Source: Bacillota bacterium
Lineage (GTDB): Bacteria; Bacillota; Halanaerobiia; B1SED10-174
Direction: 5' to 3'
NCBI GenBank assembly: GCA_007122335.1
Contig: SKTZ01000021.1
Coordinates: forward strand, 1-64,000
DNA: 64,000 nucleotides
Positions 36,645-45,972 of the stretch are shown one piece after another (the stretch's first letter is position 1; each line of letters starts with the position of its first letter). The position numbers and the translations under genes were made by a program. The notes beneath the pieces are model-generated. The model searched no databases. It was given only the letters and a program-made list of their open reading frames with translations, and was not told the origin of the DNA.

Positions 36645-37211
36645 ATGATAAACACCAACAACTTCCACACTGGAATAACTATTGATATTGAAGAAGGCAT
36701 CTGCACTGTGATTGAATTTTTGCATGTCAAGCCCGGCAAGGGTAGCGCTTTTGTCCGGACCAAATTAAGGAATATTGAAACAGGCGCGGTTTTTGAAAAA
36801 ACATTCCGGGCGGGGGAAAAAGTAAAAAAAGCTCATCTTGACGAGAGAGCAATGGAATTTCTCTATCAATCAGAAGATCAGTTTTATTTTATGGACAGGG
36901 AAACCTTTGAACAAACAGCAATTAACGCGGTTGATCTGGGAGAAAATATTATTAAATTTTTGAAAGAAAATTTAGCTTTAAAGGTTAAATATTACCAAGG
37001 GCGGGCTGTAACTATTGAACTCCCTACTTTTGTTGAACTTGAAGTTACCCAGACCGATCCTGGTGTTAAGGGAAATACGGTTTCTGGAGGAACCAAACCC
37101 GCTCAACTGGAAACAGGTGTAGAAATTAATGTTCCACTTTTTATTAATGAAGGTGATATTGTAAAAGTCGATACCCGCTCGGGAGAATATATGGAGCGAG
37201 TTTCCAAGTAA
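36645..37211 (+). CDS. efp: Elongation factor P
   Basis: VIEFLHVKPGKGSAFVRTKLRNIETGAVFEKTFRAGEKV; C-terminal GDIVKVDTRSGEYMERV. Confidence 0.98.
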   Translation: MINTNNFHTGITIDIEEGICTVIEFLHVKPGKGSAFVRTKLRNIETGAVFEKTFRAGEKVKKAHLDERAMEFLYQSEDQFYFMDRETFEQTAINAVDLGENIIKFLKENLALKVKYYQGRAVTIELPTFVELEVTQTDPGVKGNTVSGGTKPAQLETGVEINVPLFINEGDIVKVDTRSGEYMERVSK

Positions 37212-37232
37212 TAACTGGGTAGAGAAATTTAT

Positions 37233-37262
37233 ACCCGGGGTTTTCGCTCCGGGTGTTTTTTT
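37233..37262 (+). terminator. Rho-independent terminator after efp
   Basis: ACCCGG...CCGGGTGTTTTTTT. Confidence 0.75.
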
Positions 37263-37387
37263 CCGCGGAAGAAGCAAAACAGGGATTTTGTTTTTTAAAA
37301 GGAAAACGGTTCTGATTGTAGAATTTAGTTAAAGTACAGGTTTGGATAATTCAGGAAAGAAACAGGTGTTAATTTGGAGGTGGAAAA

Positions 37388-37885
37388 ATGTACCAACCAG
37401 CCCATGATTATGGAAGTGTTCATATTGCCGATGAGGTAATAGCAATAATTGCAGGTCTAGCGGCAACGGAAATCGAGGGTGTTAAAAGTATGACCGGGGG
37501 TTTTGGCGGTGGCCTTGTCGAACTTCTTGGGAAGAAGAACCTTTCCAAGGGGGTAAAAGTTGAAGTTGGAGAAAAAGAAGCCAAAATTGACCTTTACCTT
37601 GTAATTGAATATGGCGCCGTGATTCATGCCGTTGCCACTAAGGTCCAGGAGAATGTAAAAAAAGCCGTGGAAGGAATGGCAGGGCTTAAGGTGGTTGAAG
37701 TTAACGTTTTCATAACCGGGATCGATACTCACATGCCCAAAGAAGATGAAGAAGAGGAAGAAGAAGAGGTTAAAGAAGAAACTGAAGAAGGACAAGAGGA
37801 GCAAAAAGAGGAGGATACCAAGGCCAAAAAACCGAAAAAAGGGAAGAAAGAAAAAAAAGAAAACGAGGAAAAAAAAGATAAATAA
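37388..37885 (+). CDS. Asp23/Gls24 family envelope stress response protein, charged tail
   Basis: GSVHIADEVIAIIAGLAATEIEGVKSMTGGFGGGLVELLGKKNLSKGVKVEVGEKEAKIDLYLVIEYGAVI; long E/K tail. Confidence 0.93.
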   Translation: MYQPAHDYGSVHIADEVIAIIAGLAATEIEGVKSMTGGFGGGLVELLGKKNLSKGVKVEVGEKEAKIDLYLVIEYGAVIHAVATKVQENVKKAVEGMAGLKVVEVNVFITGIDTHMPKEDEEEEEEEVKEETEEGQEEQKEEDTKAKKPKKGKKEKKENEEKKDK

Positions 37886-37908
37886 AGGACTTTATAAAAT
37901 AAGGGGGG

Positions 37909-38646
37909 ATGAAAATGGGTTTTCTTTATAAGGCAATTCAGTTTATTGTTCTTGTTGGGATAACGCTGGGTAGTTTGCTTTTAAGCTTTCATTTTTTTGG
38001 TTTGATTTCTCCTGATATTTATATTTATTTCCTTAGAACCCTCTATCAAAATTACCTGGCAGGTGTTATTGCTCTGGTTGTTTTCTTTTTGGGGATTTTA
38101 AGTCTTCTGCCCTATTTCTTAAGGACTGAACCCCGAAATACAATGGTTCGTGATGGAAAAACCGGTGCAATCAGGGTTTCACTTGACGCTGTTGAGGGTT
38201 TAATCTACAGATTTGTTTCCCGACAGGAGGGTGTAAAAGAAGTAAAAACCTATATTAAACCCATAGAAGGCGGACTGTTTATACGCCTGAAACTCGGGGT
38301 TTGCCCCTATCAGGAGATCCCCGACCTGGTTACGGAAATCCAGGAATCGCTGCAGGATTATGTAAACCAGGTAGTAGGAGTAAAGGTGGAAAAAATTGAG
38401 ACTGTAGTTCATAGTATTGAAAGCGAGGAAAGAGATACTTTTGATCGTAAGCGGGAAAAAGCCAAACCAGAAAAGGTAGAAAAAGAAATAGCTGAAAAAT
38501 ACGAAAAAGAAAAAGAAAAAGAAATTGAAAAAGAAATTGAAAAAACTGAAGAGCAGATTCTGGAGGAAGAAACAGAAGAAAAGTGGTATGGTGAAGAAAC
38601 CACTGAGGAAGAAATTGAGGAAAGAAAGCAGGATAAAGATTTTTAA
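37909..38646 (+). CDS. amaP: AmaP-like alkaline shock response membrane anchor protein, charged tail
   Basis: Two N-terminal TMs then an Asp23-like domain (GAIRVSLDAVEGLIYRFVSRQEGVKEVKTYI); position asp23-amaP-nusB; E/K tail. Confidence 0.85.
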   Translation: MKMGFLYKAIQFIVLVGITLGSLLLSFHFFGLISPDIYIYFLRTLYQNYLAGVIALVVFFLGILSLLPYFLRTEPRNTMVRDGKTGAIRVSLDAVEGLIYRFVSRQEGVKEVKTYIKPIEGGLFIRLKLGVCPYQEIPDLVTEIQESLQDYVNQVVGVKVEKIETVVHSIESEERDTFDRKREKAKPEKVEKEIAEKYEKEKEKEIEKEIEKTEEQILEEETEEKWYGEETTEEEIEERKQDKDF

Positions 38647-38773
38647 AACAGGGCCTCGGAAAAATAGACTAGAAAACGAGATGAGATCTGTACCCATTAA
38701 CAGGTTTAGCTTTTTTTGGCTGTGCTCGGGGTAACAATTTTTCCGCTCCCGTATTGAGTAGGTGAGGTTTGTT

Positions 38774-39184
38774 TTGGCAACGATAATTAGTCGAAGACAG
38801 CAGAGAGAATGGGCCGTCCAGGTCCTTTATCTCATTGGACAAACCAATTATGATTTTGCCCAAGCCTGGAAGTATTTTTTGTTATTGGAACCCGCAGCGG
38901 AAAAAGCTACTTATACTGAAAAACTTGTCCAGGGTGTCCTGGAAAAAAAAGAGGAACTGGATCAAAACATAAAAAAATACCTTTCCAGGTGGAAACTGGA
39001 AAGGCTATCCCGGGTTGATCTTAATATTATTAGAATTGGTCTCTTTGAAATGAAGTTCTGTCCTGATATCCCCGATGCCGTGGCAGTGGATGAGGCTATT
39101 GAATTAGGGAAAGCTTTTGGAGGAGAGGAATCGGGGAAGTTCATTAATGGATTGCTGGGGCGATTTTTTGAAAAGCAGGGCTGA
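38774..39184 (+). CDS. nusB: Transcription antitermination factor NusB
   Basis: RRQQREWAVQVLYLIGQ, WKLERLSRVDLNIIRIGLFEMKFCPDIPDAVAVDEAIELGKAFGGEESGKFINGLLGRF. TTG 38774 preferred; ORF begins at GTG 38762. Confidence 0.93.
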   Translation: MATIISRRQQREWAVQVLYLIGQTNYDFAQAWKYFLLLEPAAEKATYTEKLVQGVLEKKEELDQNIKKYLSRWKLERLSRVDLNIIRIGLFEMKFCPDIPDAVAVDEAIELGKAFGGEESGKFINGLLGRFFEKQG

Positions 39185-39202
39185 GAAGGCCTGCTTTTTT
39201 TA
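39171..39202 (+). terminator. Terminator overlapping the nusB stop codon
   Basis: AAAAGCAGG-gctgagaagg-CCTGCTTTTTTT; the TGA is in the loop. Confidence 0.8.
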
Positions 39203-40258
39203 GTAAAGGAGCATAAAAACAAAAGGCAGGATCAACTTGAGAACCATCAGACGGGAAAGATGCATCAGGGAAATTGCAACGGGATTGCGATTTTCCTGTA
39301 GGGCGAGAGCAGTCATTATTGTAAATCCGGCAGGTGCTGCTGCCAGATAGGCTGAGATGGGATCCCAGCCGGCAAAGCGGTGAATCAGAAAGGCTACAAA
39401 AAGGGAACTCCCGATTATAAGGATAATCGATAAAATAAGGGGGATAATAATCTGGGCACTTATTATCGCTGTTAGGCTTGTTGTATCAATCCGGTCTGCG
39501 ATCATTACTCCTACTCCAATCAAAAACCAATTAAGAAGGTAGTGGGGAGGATGAAAGACCGGGAGTCGTAAACGGCCGCATATAACCATGAAAATAATGG
39601 CTCCAACAAGCCCCCCTGCAGGAATCTGGGCTGCGTGGCTTAAAAAACCAACTAAAATTGCCCCGGCAAGAGTAAATAAGGCAGATCCCAGAGACCTTTG
39701 GGGTTTGTAAGGAGATTTATTTTCAGCTTTTATTTCGTTCTGGGCTGGTGGGGGTTCGGGGAATTTTATCTTTAACCATTTTAAAGCTACCGGGAAAAGC
39801 ATCAGGGTGACAATAAGCCTGGTAATGTGGAAGAAAATTACCACAACAGGGTCGGCATCAGTTGCGACTGCTAAAACGGTCATTTCAGGAAGCCCTCCTA
39901 CACTGGAGGAAAGTATTGCTGTATTCAGGTCCAGAGCGGTCAGGGAAGTTATAATGTAGCCAGAAACGAAGGCCAGGCTTAAAGCCCAGAAAGAGACGAT
40001 AAAGGCGGGCTTGGCGATCCCAATCAAGGGTTGGCTGGTTTCTTCATTGAAACGGGCACCAACCATTAAACCCAGGGCAACCTGGATAATCAAAACACTG
40101 ACTTCGGGAAGTTCAGGAAGTGGTATCCCGATTAACCTAAGTATGGTTAAAAATATCAGGCTTCCCAAAACTGGTGCTGCTGGAAGGCGACCTTTTCTTC
40201 CCAGGAAACTTCCTACCATCCCTAGGACATAGAGAAGAATAAGTTCCAAAATGAACAT
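39200..40258 (-). CDS. AbrB family (YibP/AbrB duplication) membrane protein
   Basis: Duplicated module GRKGRLPAAPVLGSLIF..., ILSSSVGGLPEMTVLAVATDADPVVVIFFHITRLIVTLMLFP; AYLAAAPAGFTIMTALALQENRNPVAISLMHLSRLMVL. Confidence 0.87.
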   Translation of the reverse strand: MFILELILLYVLGMVGSFLGRKGRLPAAPVLGSLIFLTILRLIGIPLPELPEVSVLIIQVALGLMVGARFNEETSQPLIGIAKPAFIVSFWALSLAFVSGYIITSLTALDLNTAILSSSVGGLPEMTVLAVATDADPVVVIFFHITRLIVTLMLFPVALKWLKIKFPEPPPAQNEIKAENKSPYKPQRSLGSALFTLAGAILVGFLSHAAQIPAGGLVGAIIFMVICGRLRLPVFHPPHYLLNWFLIGVGVMIADRIDTTSLTAIISAQIIIPLILSIILIIGSSLFVAFLIHRFAGWDPISAYLAAAPAGFTIMTALALQENRNPVAISLMHLSRLMVLKLILPFVFMLLY

Positions 40259-40445
40259 GCCGGGCCTCCTATCTATATTGAAACAAAAATATCATATTTA
40301 ATTTGTATAATATTTAATTTTCCTTTTTTTCCTTTCCTTCCTTCTTTTATATTATGCTTTGCTAGAGAAAGTTAAATGGAAAAGGGGAAACCTGACGTAA
40401 AAGGAGCAGGGAGGATTTCAAGGGTCTGGCAGAGAAGGTAATTGG

Positions 40446-40637
40446 GTGAATACCGGGGAAATTTCTAAACTGAAATACCGGAGGGGTTTTATGTTGGGGC
40501 TTAATTTTAATCGCCAGTTATTTGATGAGGAGAAGAATAAGAGGCCAGAGGATGTTCTGGCCAGGATAAAATTCGGTTTTTTCTGGCTGGTAATCCTGGT
40601 TTTACTTTTATTTTTGGTTTTTCGAATACGGAGTTAG
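40446..40637 (+). CDS. Small single-TM hypothetical protein
   Basis: 63 aa; IKFGFFWLVILVLLLFLVFRIRS C-terminal TM. An internal ATG at 40491 is also possible. Confidence 0.5.
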   Translation: MNTGEISKLKYRRGFMLGLNFNRQLFDEEKNKRPEDVLARIKFGFFWLVILVLLLFLVFRIRS

Positions 40638-40649
40638 GGAAGGTTGGCC

Positions 40650-41369
40650 ATGTTTTTTAAATCTAAAAAAACCAAATGGCTTTTTTATTTATCCATAATA
40701 ATTGTAATAGTTATTTTTCTGGTGATCAGAGATTCTGGCTACGTTCCCCAGGCTTTCAGCATGCACATGGTTTCCCAAGAAAGAAGAGGAGACAGAATTG
40801 TTGTTTTTGAAGAGAGGGGCGAATTTGTTGCACCCCTCTGGGAACGAGCCAGCTATTATGCAGACCGCAGGCCTGATGAGGAAATTCCACCAGCAAATAC
40901 AGAATATTTTTTTGAGATTTATTTTTCCGAGGGCCAGAATATATTAGGTCAAAAGGGGCGTTTTGTAGTCTTTCCCGACCGTTTAATTGTTGATGGTAAG
41001 GAAATAAAACAGGATATGAAGGACTTTTTTGCCTATTGCAAAAAAGTTATGCAAAGCAGTAGATCTCTTGTATCTATGCTCATGGATGCAGGATACCTGG
41101 AGGTTTTGGAACCTGAAATTGGCAGGGAAATTGTTCTTTCTATGGGCGAGATTGACCTCCTCCTGGAAAAATTTAATGATATAGAGGACGGAAGAGAGGG
41201 AAATGCCCCCAATCCTGAGGAAACAGAATATATTTTTATTATTCCCGAAGGAGAAATTCACCTGCAATCGGATAATGAGCTGGTTTTTTCTTTCTGGGGA
41301 GGACACTGGCATTACGGGGGTGCTGATGACCTGGCTAGCCTTTTACAGGGCATAATTTCCGGAGAATAA
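40650..41369 (+). CDS. Membrane-anchored hypothetical protein
   Basis: N-terminal TM (WLFYLSIIIVIVIFLVI), acidic soluble domain; ATG 40650 or 40644. Confidence 0.62.
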   Translation: MFFKSKKTKWLFYLSIIIVIVIFLVIRDSGYVPQAFSMHMVSQERRGDRIVVFEERGEFVAPLWERASYYADRRPDEEIPPANTEYFFEIYFSEGQNILGQKGRFVVFPDRLIVDGKEIKQDMKDFFAYCKKVMQSSRSLVSMLMDAGYLEVLEPEIGREIVLSMGEIDLLLEKFNDIEDGREGNAPNPEETEYIFIIPEGEIHLQSDNELVFSFWGGHWHYGGADDLASLLQGIISGE

Positions 41370-41386
41370 ACAGAAGAGGAGCAGCG

Positions 41387-42355
41387 TTGATGGGACAAAC
41401 ACTTTTCTGGTTCTTGATTGGGCTTGGTCTATTAATTAAGGGTGGAGATTTTTTTGTTAGTTCAAGTGTGAATCTCGCGCGTATTTTCCGAATTCCGAGG
41501 ATGATTATTGGAGGAACTCTGGTCAGTCTTGCTACGACATTACCTGAATTGATAGTAACAGCAACAGCCAGTTTCCAGGGGAATCCTCAGTTAGCAATCG
41601 GCAACGCTGTTGGTTCGGTGATTGCTAATAGTGGTCTCATTGTCGGTTTTACTGCCCTTGTCGGTGTGGTTTTAGTGAGGCGCCGCGATTTTGTAATTTC
41701 GGCCTGGGTAATGCTGGGTTCGGCTCTAATATTAAGTTTTCTAATCCTTGATGGGTTTGTTCCCCGCTGGGGTGGCATTGTTTTGCTGCTAACCGGAGCG
41801 GTTTACCTTGCAGGTGATTTAATCCGGAATTATCGTTTTAATAAAAATGGTGTGAATAAAGAAGCAGAACAGGAAATCCTGGAAAAACACGGAACTGCTC
41901 AACGGAATTTTTTGTTTTTTCTTATTGGAGCGGTGATGGTGGTTGGGGGCAGCCGACTTTTGGTAAATTCAAGCCTGGAAATTGCTGAGTACTTTAATCT
42001 TTCAGCCCTATTTGTTGGCCTTACTATAATTGCTATAGGAACATCGCTCCCCGAATTGACAACGGCAGTTGTTTCCATGCGGAAAAAAGTGGTTGATCTT
42101 TCCCTGGGTAATGTTGTTGGGGCCAATATACTCGGGCTTACATGGGTGTCAGGAATTGCAGCTACGATTAACCCCTTTTCTCTAGGGGGTCTGGGGGACT
42201 TACTCAGTCTATTGGCAATGCTTTTATTTGTGGTAATGCTTCTGGTAATGGGGTTTACCCATTCCAAAATAACCCGCCGGGAAGGGCTGGTGTTGATATT
42301 GTTTTATTTTGCTTACATATTTGGAGCCTATCAAGCTGGCTTTTTAATAGGCTAG
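41387..42355 (+). CDS. Calcium/sodium antiporter (CaCA family)
   Basis: Two alpha repeats: GGTLVSLATTLPELIVTATASFQGNPQLAIGNAVGSVIANSGLIVG and GLTIIAIGTSLPELTTAVVSMRKKVVDLSLGNVVGANILGLTWV. Confidence 0.95.
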   Translation: MMGQTLFWFLIGLGLLIKGGDFFVSSSVNLARIFRIPRMIIGGTLVSLATTLPELIVTATASFQGNPQLAIGNAVGSVIANSGLIVGFTALVGVVLVRRRDFVISAWVMLGSALILSFLILDGFVPRWGGIVLLLTGAVYLAGDLIRNYRFNKNGVNKEAEQEILEKHGTAQRNFLFFLIGAVMVVGGSRLLVNSSLEIAEYFNLSALFVGLTIIAIGTSLPELTTAVVSMRKKVVDLSLGNVVGANILGLTWVSGIAATINPFSLGGLGDLLSLLAMLLFVVMLLVMGFTHSKITRREGLVLILFYFAYIFGAYQAGFLIG

Positions 42356-42365
42356 GGAGGAAAAA

Positions 42366-43751
42366 ATGGTTAAGATTGCGCTGGTATTAATTATCCTTTT
42401 TTCTTTTGGTTCTTCAGCCATTGGGAGTGCTGAAATTCACCACTGGGAAGATTTGACTGGATTTCCTGGTGGTAGCGGGGAGACAAAAATTTTGCTTGTT
42501 CATGGTTTTCAGCCCGGAGTTTTAACAGATGGGCTTTTGCGAACCCTTCCCATTGAGAACTGGAACCAAATGGTCCGGGCTATAACTAAGAACGAGGAAC
42601 TGGCCGGTAATGTAGAAATTTATGTTTTTCTTTACCAGCCCTATTTTGATGATATTGCAAACCTTGCTGAAAAAATGGCTCTGGAAATTAAGCGTGCAGA
42701 CCTCGAAGATAAAGAGTTGATAATTATTGCTCATAGTATGGGAGGGTTAATTGCCCGTCATTATATTAATTTTAAGCAGAACAAGGAAAAGGTTAAAGCG
42801 CTTTTTACCCTTGGAACTCCCCACAAGGGCATACCTGTTCTTTTTGCTGCAGAGAACCTGGGGGTTGGCCCCGCAATCCAGGATATGCGGGGGACTCCAT
42901 GTCTGATGGAAAGGTTTGGGTTCATTGAAAAAGAAAACTATAGTTATCTTCAGACCTTAAATAAAGAAGAAGGTTATGCCCACCTGTACTATACCTTTTC
43001 TGGAAGGCTTGACCCCAGCGTTTCCCGCAACTTCTTTTCCTATGTAGGAGAAGCTTATTACCAGTTAATATCATCCCTGCGGGTTCCCGGGGATGGAATT
43101 GTTTCTAACTACAGTTCGAGCCTGGAGGGTGCCCATAATTTCCCGCCAGTAGAAGGAGTTTATCATCAGGGCCTTTTCCAAAACAAGGAAATTATTTCAT
43201 CCATTATTTCCGGGCTTGAGGGTTTAATCCTCGGGAAAAAATTCCCTGTTTCTGGCAGGATCAAAGGGAAAAATGGGGAGGGTCTGGAAGGTATAAAAGT
43301 GAGGCTGGGCTCGGAAACATTAATTACAGATAAACAGGGTTTCTTTCAGAGTTCCAAAAATCTTGAGTTCGGGGAAAAAATCCAACCAGAACCAAAAGAG
43401 GAAATTTATTTTTTCCCTCCCTCCCAACCAGTTGATGGCAGGGAAGAAGCCTATGATTTTAATTTGAAGGAAACCTTTGCTGTTGGGGGAAAAATCCAGA
43501 CTTTTTTCAGCGATGATGACCTCCAGGGAAGTACCATGATAATCAGCAGCGAGGAAAATTATCACAATTTCTTTAAACTGGAAATAGGAAAGGAAGGTTC
43601 TTTTCGGGCGGAAAATATTCCTGCGGGGAATTATCGGTTTTTCCTTTTTCACGAAAACAGGCCGGGTCTTTCCTTTCAAAAATTTGAGGTGGACGAAACT
43701 GATTTAGATCTGGAAGTTAACTTTTTCCACCTGTTTGGTAATAATAACTGA
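42366..43751 (+). CDS. Secreted alpha/beta hydrolase (lipase/PGAP1-like) with C-terminal carboxypeptidase-regulatory-like repeats
   Basis: Signal peptide; KILLVHGFQPG; nucleophile elbow IIAHSMGGLIARHY; LFTLGTPHKGIPV; C-terminal FPVSGRIKGKNGEGLEGIKVRLGSETLITDKQGFF beta-sandwich. Confidence 0.83.
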   Translation: MVKIALVLIILFSFGSSAIGSAEIHHWEDLTGFPGGSGETKILLVHGFQPGVLTDGLLRTLPIENWNQMVRAITKNEELAGNVEIYVFLYQPYFDDIANLAEKMALEIKRADLEDKELIIIAHSMGGLIARHYINFKQNKEKVKALFTLGTPHKGIPVLFAAENLGVGPAIQDMRGTPCLMERFGFIEKENYSYLQTLNKEEGYAHLYYTFSGRLDPSVSRNFFSYVGEAYYQLISSLRVPGDGIVSNYSSSLEGAHNFPPVEGVYHQGLFQNKEIISSIISGLEGLILGKKFPVSGRIKGKNGEGLEGIKVRLGSETLITDKQGFFQSSKNLEFGEKIQPEPKEEIYFFPPSQPVDGREEAYDFNLKETFAVGGKIQTFFSDDDLQGSTMIISSEENYHNFFKLEIGKEGSFRAENIPAGNYRFFLFHENRPGLSFQKFEVDETDLDLEVNFFHLFGNNN

Positions 43752-43782
43752 ATACCGGATGACTGGAGGAGGTCTAAATTTT

Positions 43783-45966
43783 ATGGATGAACAACAGATT
43801 GTAAAACTAATCAGTCAGGAACTCGGTTTGGGACTGGAGCAGGTTCGAAGGACAGTTGAACTGCTCGATGGGGGTAATACCATCCCCTTTATTTCACGCT
43901 ATCGCAAAGAAGCAACCGGAGGCCTTGATGAAGAAGTATTGCGTAAACTTGAAGAAAGACTGAATTACCTGCGCAACCTGATGCAGCGAAAAGAAGAGGT
44001 GCTCAGATTAATTGCAGAACAGGAAAAATTAACTCCTGAATTAGAGGAAAAAATAAATCTGGCAACTAAAATGCAGGAACTCGAGGATTTATACCGTCCT
44101 TTCCGACCCAAACGAAGAACCCGGGCTACCAAAGCCAAGGAAAAAGGCCTGGAGCCCCTGGCCCAGTTGATTTTTTCTCAAAAAGAAGATCTTGCAGAAC
44201 CTGACCTGGAAGCGGAGAAATATCTTGACGAAGAAAAAGAATTGGTGGAAGTTTCCCAGGTCTGGCAGGGGGCCCGAGATATTATTGCCGAATGGGTAGC
44301 AGATGATCCCGAAGCAAGAGCCCTGGCCAGAAAAAGCAGCTGGGAGAAAGGGATTATTAATTCCCGGGGGCAGACCCAAGAACATTCCCCCTATGAAATG
44401 TACTATGAGTACAGGGAACCGGTAAAAAAATTGCCTCCCCACCGAGTGCTTGCTCTGAGCAGGGGAGAGAGAGAAGATTTTCTAAAGGTGAATCTGGAAG
44501 TCCCCCAGGAGGAAATTATCGAGCTTTTAGGCAGGAAGTTTATTGAAAACAATGAATTTTTCGGTCGGGAGCATATCGAAGAAGCTATAGAGGAAGGTTA
44601 TAAGAGGTTAATCCAGCCTGCTGTGGAAAGAGAAATAAGGAATGATATCTGGGATAAAGCGGAAGAACACGCAATTACCATATTTGCCTCTAACCTGAAA
44701 AAACTCTTGTTGCAACCTCCTGTTAGCGGGGCAAAAATAATGGGGATTGACCCCGCTTTTCGGACCGGCTCCAAAGTGGTGGTTGTGGATGAAACGGGTC
44801 GGGTTTTAACAACAGAGACAATTTTCCCCCATGCTCCCCAGAATAAATGGGAACTGGGGTTACGGGTCCTGGTTGACCTCGTTGAAACCCATGATGTTGA
44901 TATTATTGCGATTGGTAATGGGACAGCCTGCCGGGAAACTGAAAAGCTGGCTGTTGAGGTAATCGAGGAAAGCAAAAATGAACTGAAATATATCGTGGTT
45001 GATGAAGCAGGAGCAAGTGTTTACTCGGCTTCGCCTCTGGCGAAAAAAGAACTCCCAGGAATGGATGTTTCCATGCGGGGAGCGGTATCCATTGCCCGGC
45101 GGCTTCAGGATCCCCTGGCCGAACTGGTAAAAATAGACCCCAAGTCCCTGGGTGTGGGGATGTACCAGCATGATGTAACGGGTTCCAAGTTGAAGGAAAA
45201 ACTGGAGCAGGTAGTTGAATCCTGTGTAAACCACGTAGGAGTAGACCTGAATACTGCTTCTCCAGCCCTATTGCGCTATGTGTCCGGAATGAACAGCAGG
45301 GTTGCAGGTGCTGTGGTAAAGGCCCGGGAGGAAGATGGAATTTTTCAGGCCAGGGAGGATCTACTGGATGTTAAAGGCTTTGGAGACAAAACTTTTCAGC
45401 AGGCCGCCGGTTTTCTCCGAATTTATAGTCACCGGGATCCTTTGGCCAGGACCCCAATCCATCCAGAATCCTACTCTGTAGCTGAAAAATTACTAAATAA
45501 AATTGGCTTCAGTTCTGAAGACCTTGAAGATAAAGAAAAAGTTACTCAATTAAGGACAGAATTAAAAGATATTAATCCTTCAACCCTGGTTGAAGAGTTA
45601 AACACCGGCCTGCCAACTCTGCGGGATATAATTGATTCACTCTCCCGTCCGGGGCGGGACCCCCGGGAAGATTTACCAAAACCAATTTTCCGGACCAATG
45701 TTTTATCTATTGAAGATCTGGAGGAAGGCATGATTTTGAAAGGAACTGTCCGGAATGTGATTGACTTTGGTGCTTTTGTTGACATTGGAGTTAAAGAGGA
45801 TGGGCTCGTTCATATTTCGGAAATGAGTGAACGTTTTGTCCGGGACCCAATGGAACTAGTTTCGGTGGGCGATGTGGTTGAGGTTATGGTAAAAGGAGTT
45901 GACCTGGAAAGAAAAAGAATTGGACTGACCATGGTTCTTCCCAAGGGAAAAAATAGAAAGGGGTGA
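43783..45966 (+). CDS. tex: Tex family RNA-binding protein
   Basis: GGNTIPFISRYRKEATGGLDEEVLRKLEERL; MGIDPAFRTGSKVVVVDETG; DLNTASPALLRYVSGMN; S1 domain (GMILKGTVRNVIDFGAFVDIGVKEDGLVHISEMS). Confidence 0.97.
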   Translation: MDEQQIVKLISQELGLGLEQVRRTVELLDGGNTIPFISRYRKEATGGLDEEVLRKLEERLNYLRNLMQRKEEVLRLIAEQEKLTPELEEKINLATKMQELEDLYRPFRPKRRTRATKAKEKGLEPLAQLIFSQKEDLAEPDLEAEKYLDEEKELVEVSQVWQGARDIIAEWVADDPEARALARKSSWEKGIINSRGQTQEHSPYEMYYEYREPVKKLPPHRVLALSRGEREDFLKVNLEVPQEEIIELLGRKFIENNEFFGREHIEEAIEEGYKRLIQPAVEREIRNDIWDKAEEHAITIFASNLKKLLLQPPVSGAKIMGIDPAFRTGSKVVVVDETGRVLTTETIFPHAPQNKWELGLRVLVDLVETHDVDIIAIGNGTACRETEKLAVEVIEESKNELKYIVVDEAGASVYSASPLAKKELPGMDVSMRGAVSIARRLQDPLAELVKIDPKSLGVGMYQHDVTGSKLKEKLEQVVESCVNHVGVDLNTASPALLRYVSGMNSRVAGAVVKAREEDGIFQAREDLLDVKGFGDKTFQQAAGFLRIYSHRDPLARTPIHPESYSVAEKLLNKIGFSSEDLEDKEKVTQLRTELKDINPSTLVEELNTGLPTLRDIIDSLSRPGRDPREDLPKPIFRTNVLSIEDLEEGMILKGTVRNVIDFGAFVDIGVKEDGLVHISEMSERFVRDPMELVSVGDVVEVMVKGVDLERKRIGLTMVLPKGKNRKG

Positions 45967-45972
45967 AACAGG

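Noticed and set aside
37746-37931. 61-aa Lys/Arg-rich + strand ORF overlapping the Asp23 tail
   Set aside because: Out-of-frame reading of GAA/AAA repeats; no SD.
38460-38560. Tandem DNA repeat (GAAAAAGAAATTGAAAAAGAA...)
   Set aside because: Explained by the KEKEIEKEIEK coding tail rather than an independent repeat element.
38200-38697. 165-aa minus-strand Phe-rich ORF opposite amaP
   Set aside because: Antisense of the K/E-rich tail; compositional artefact.
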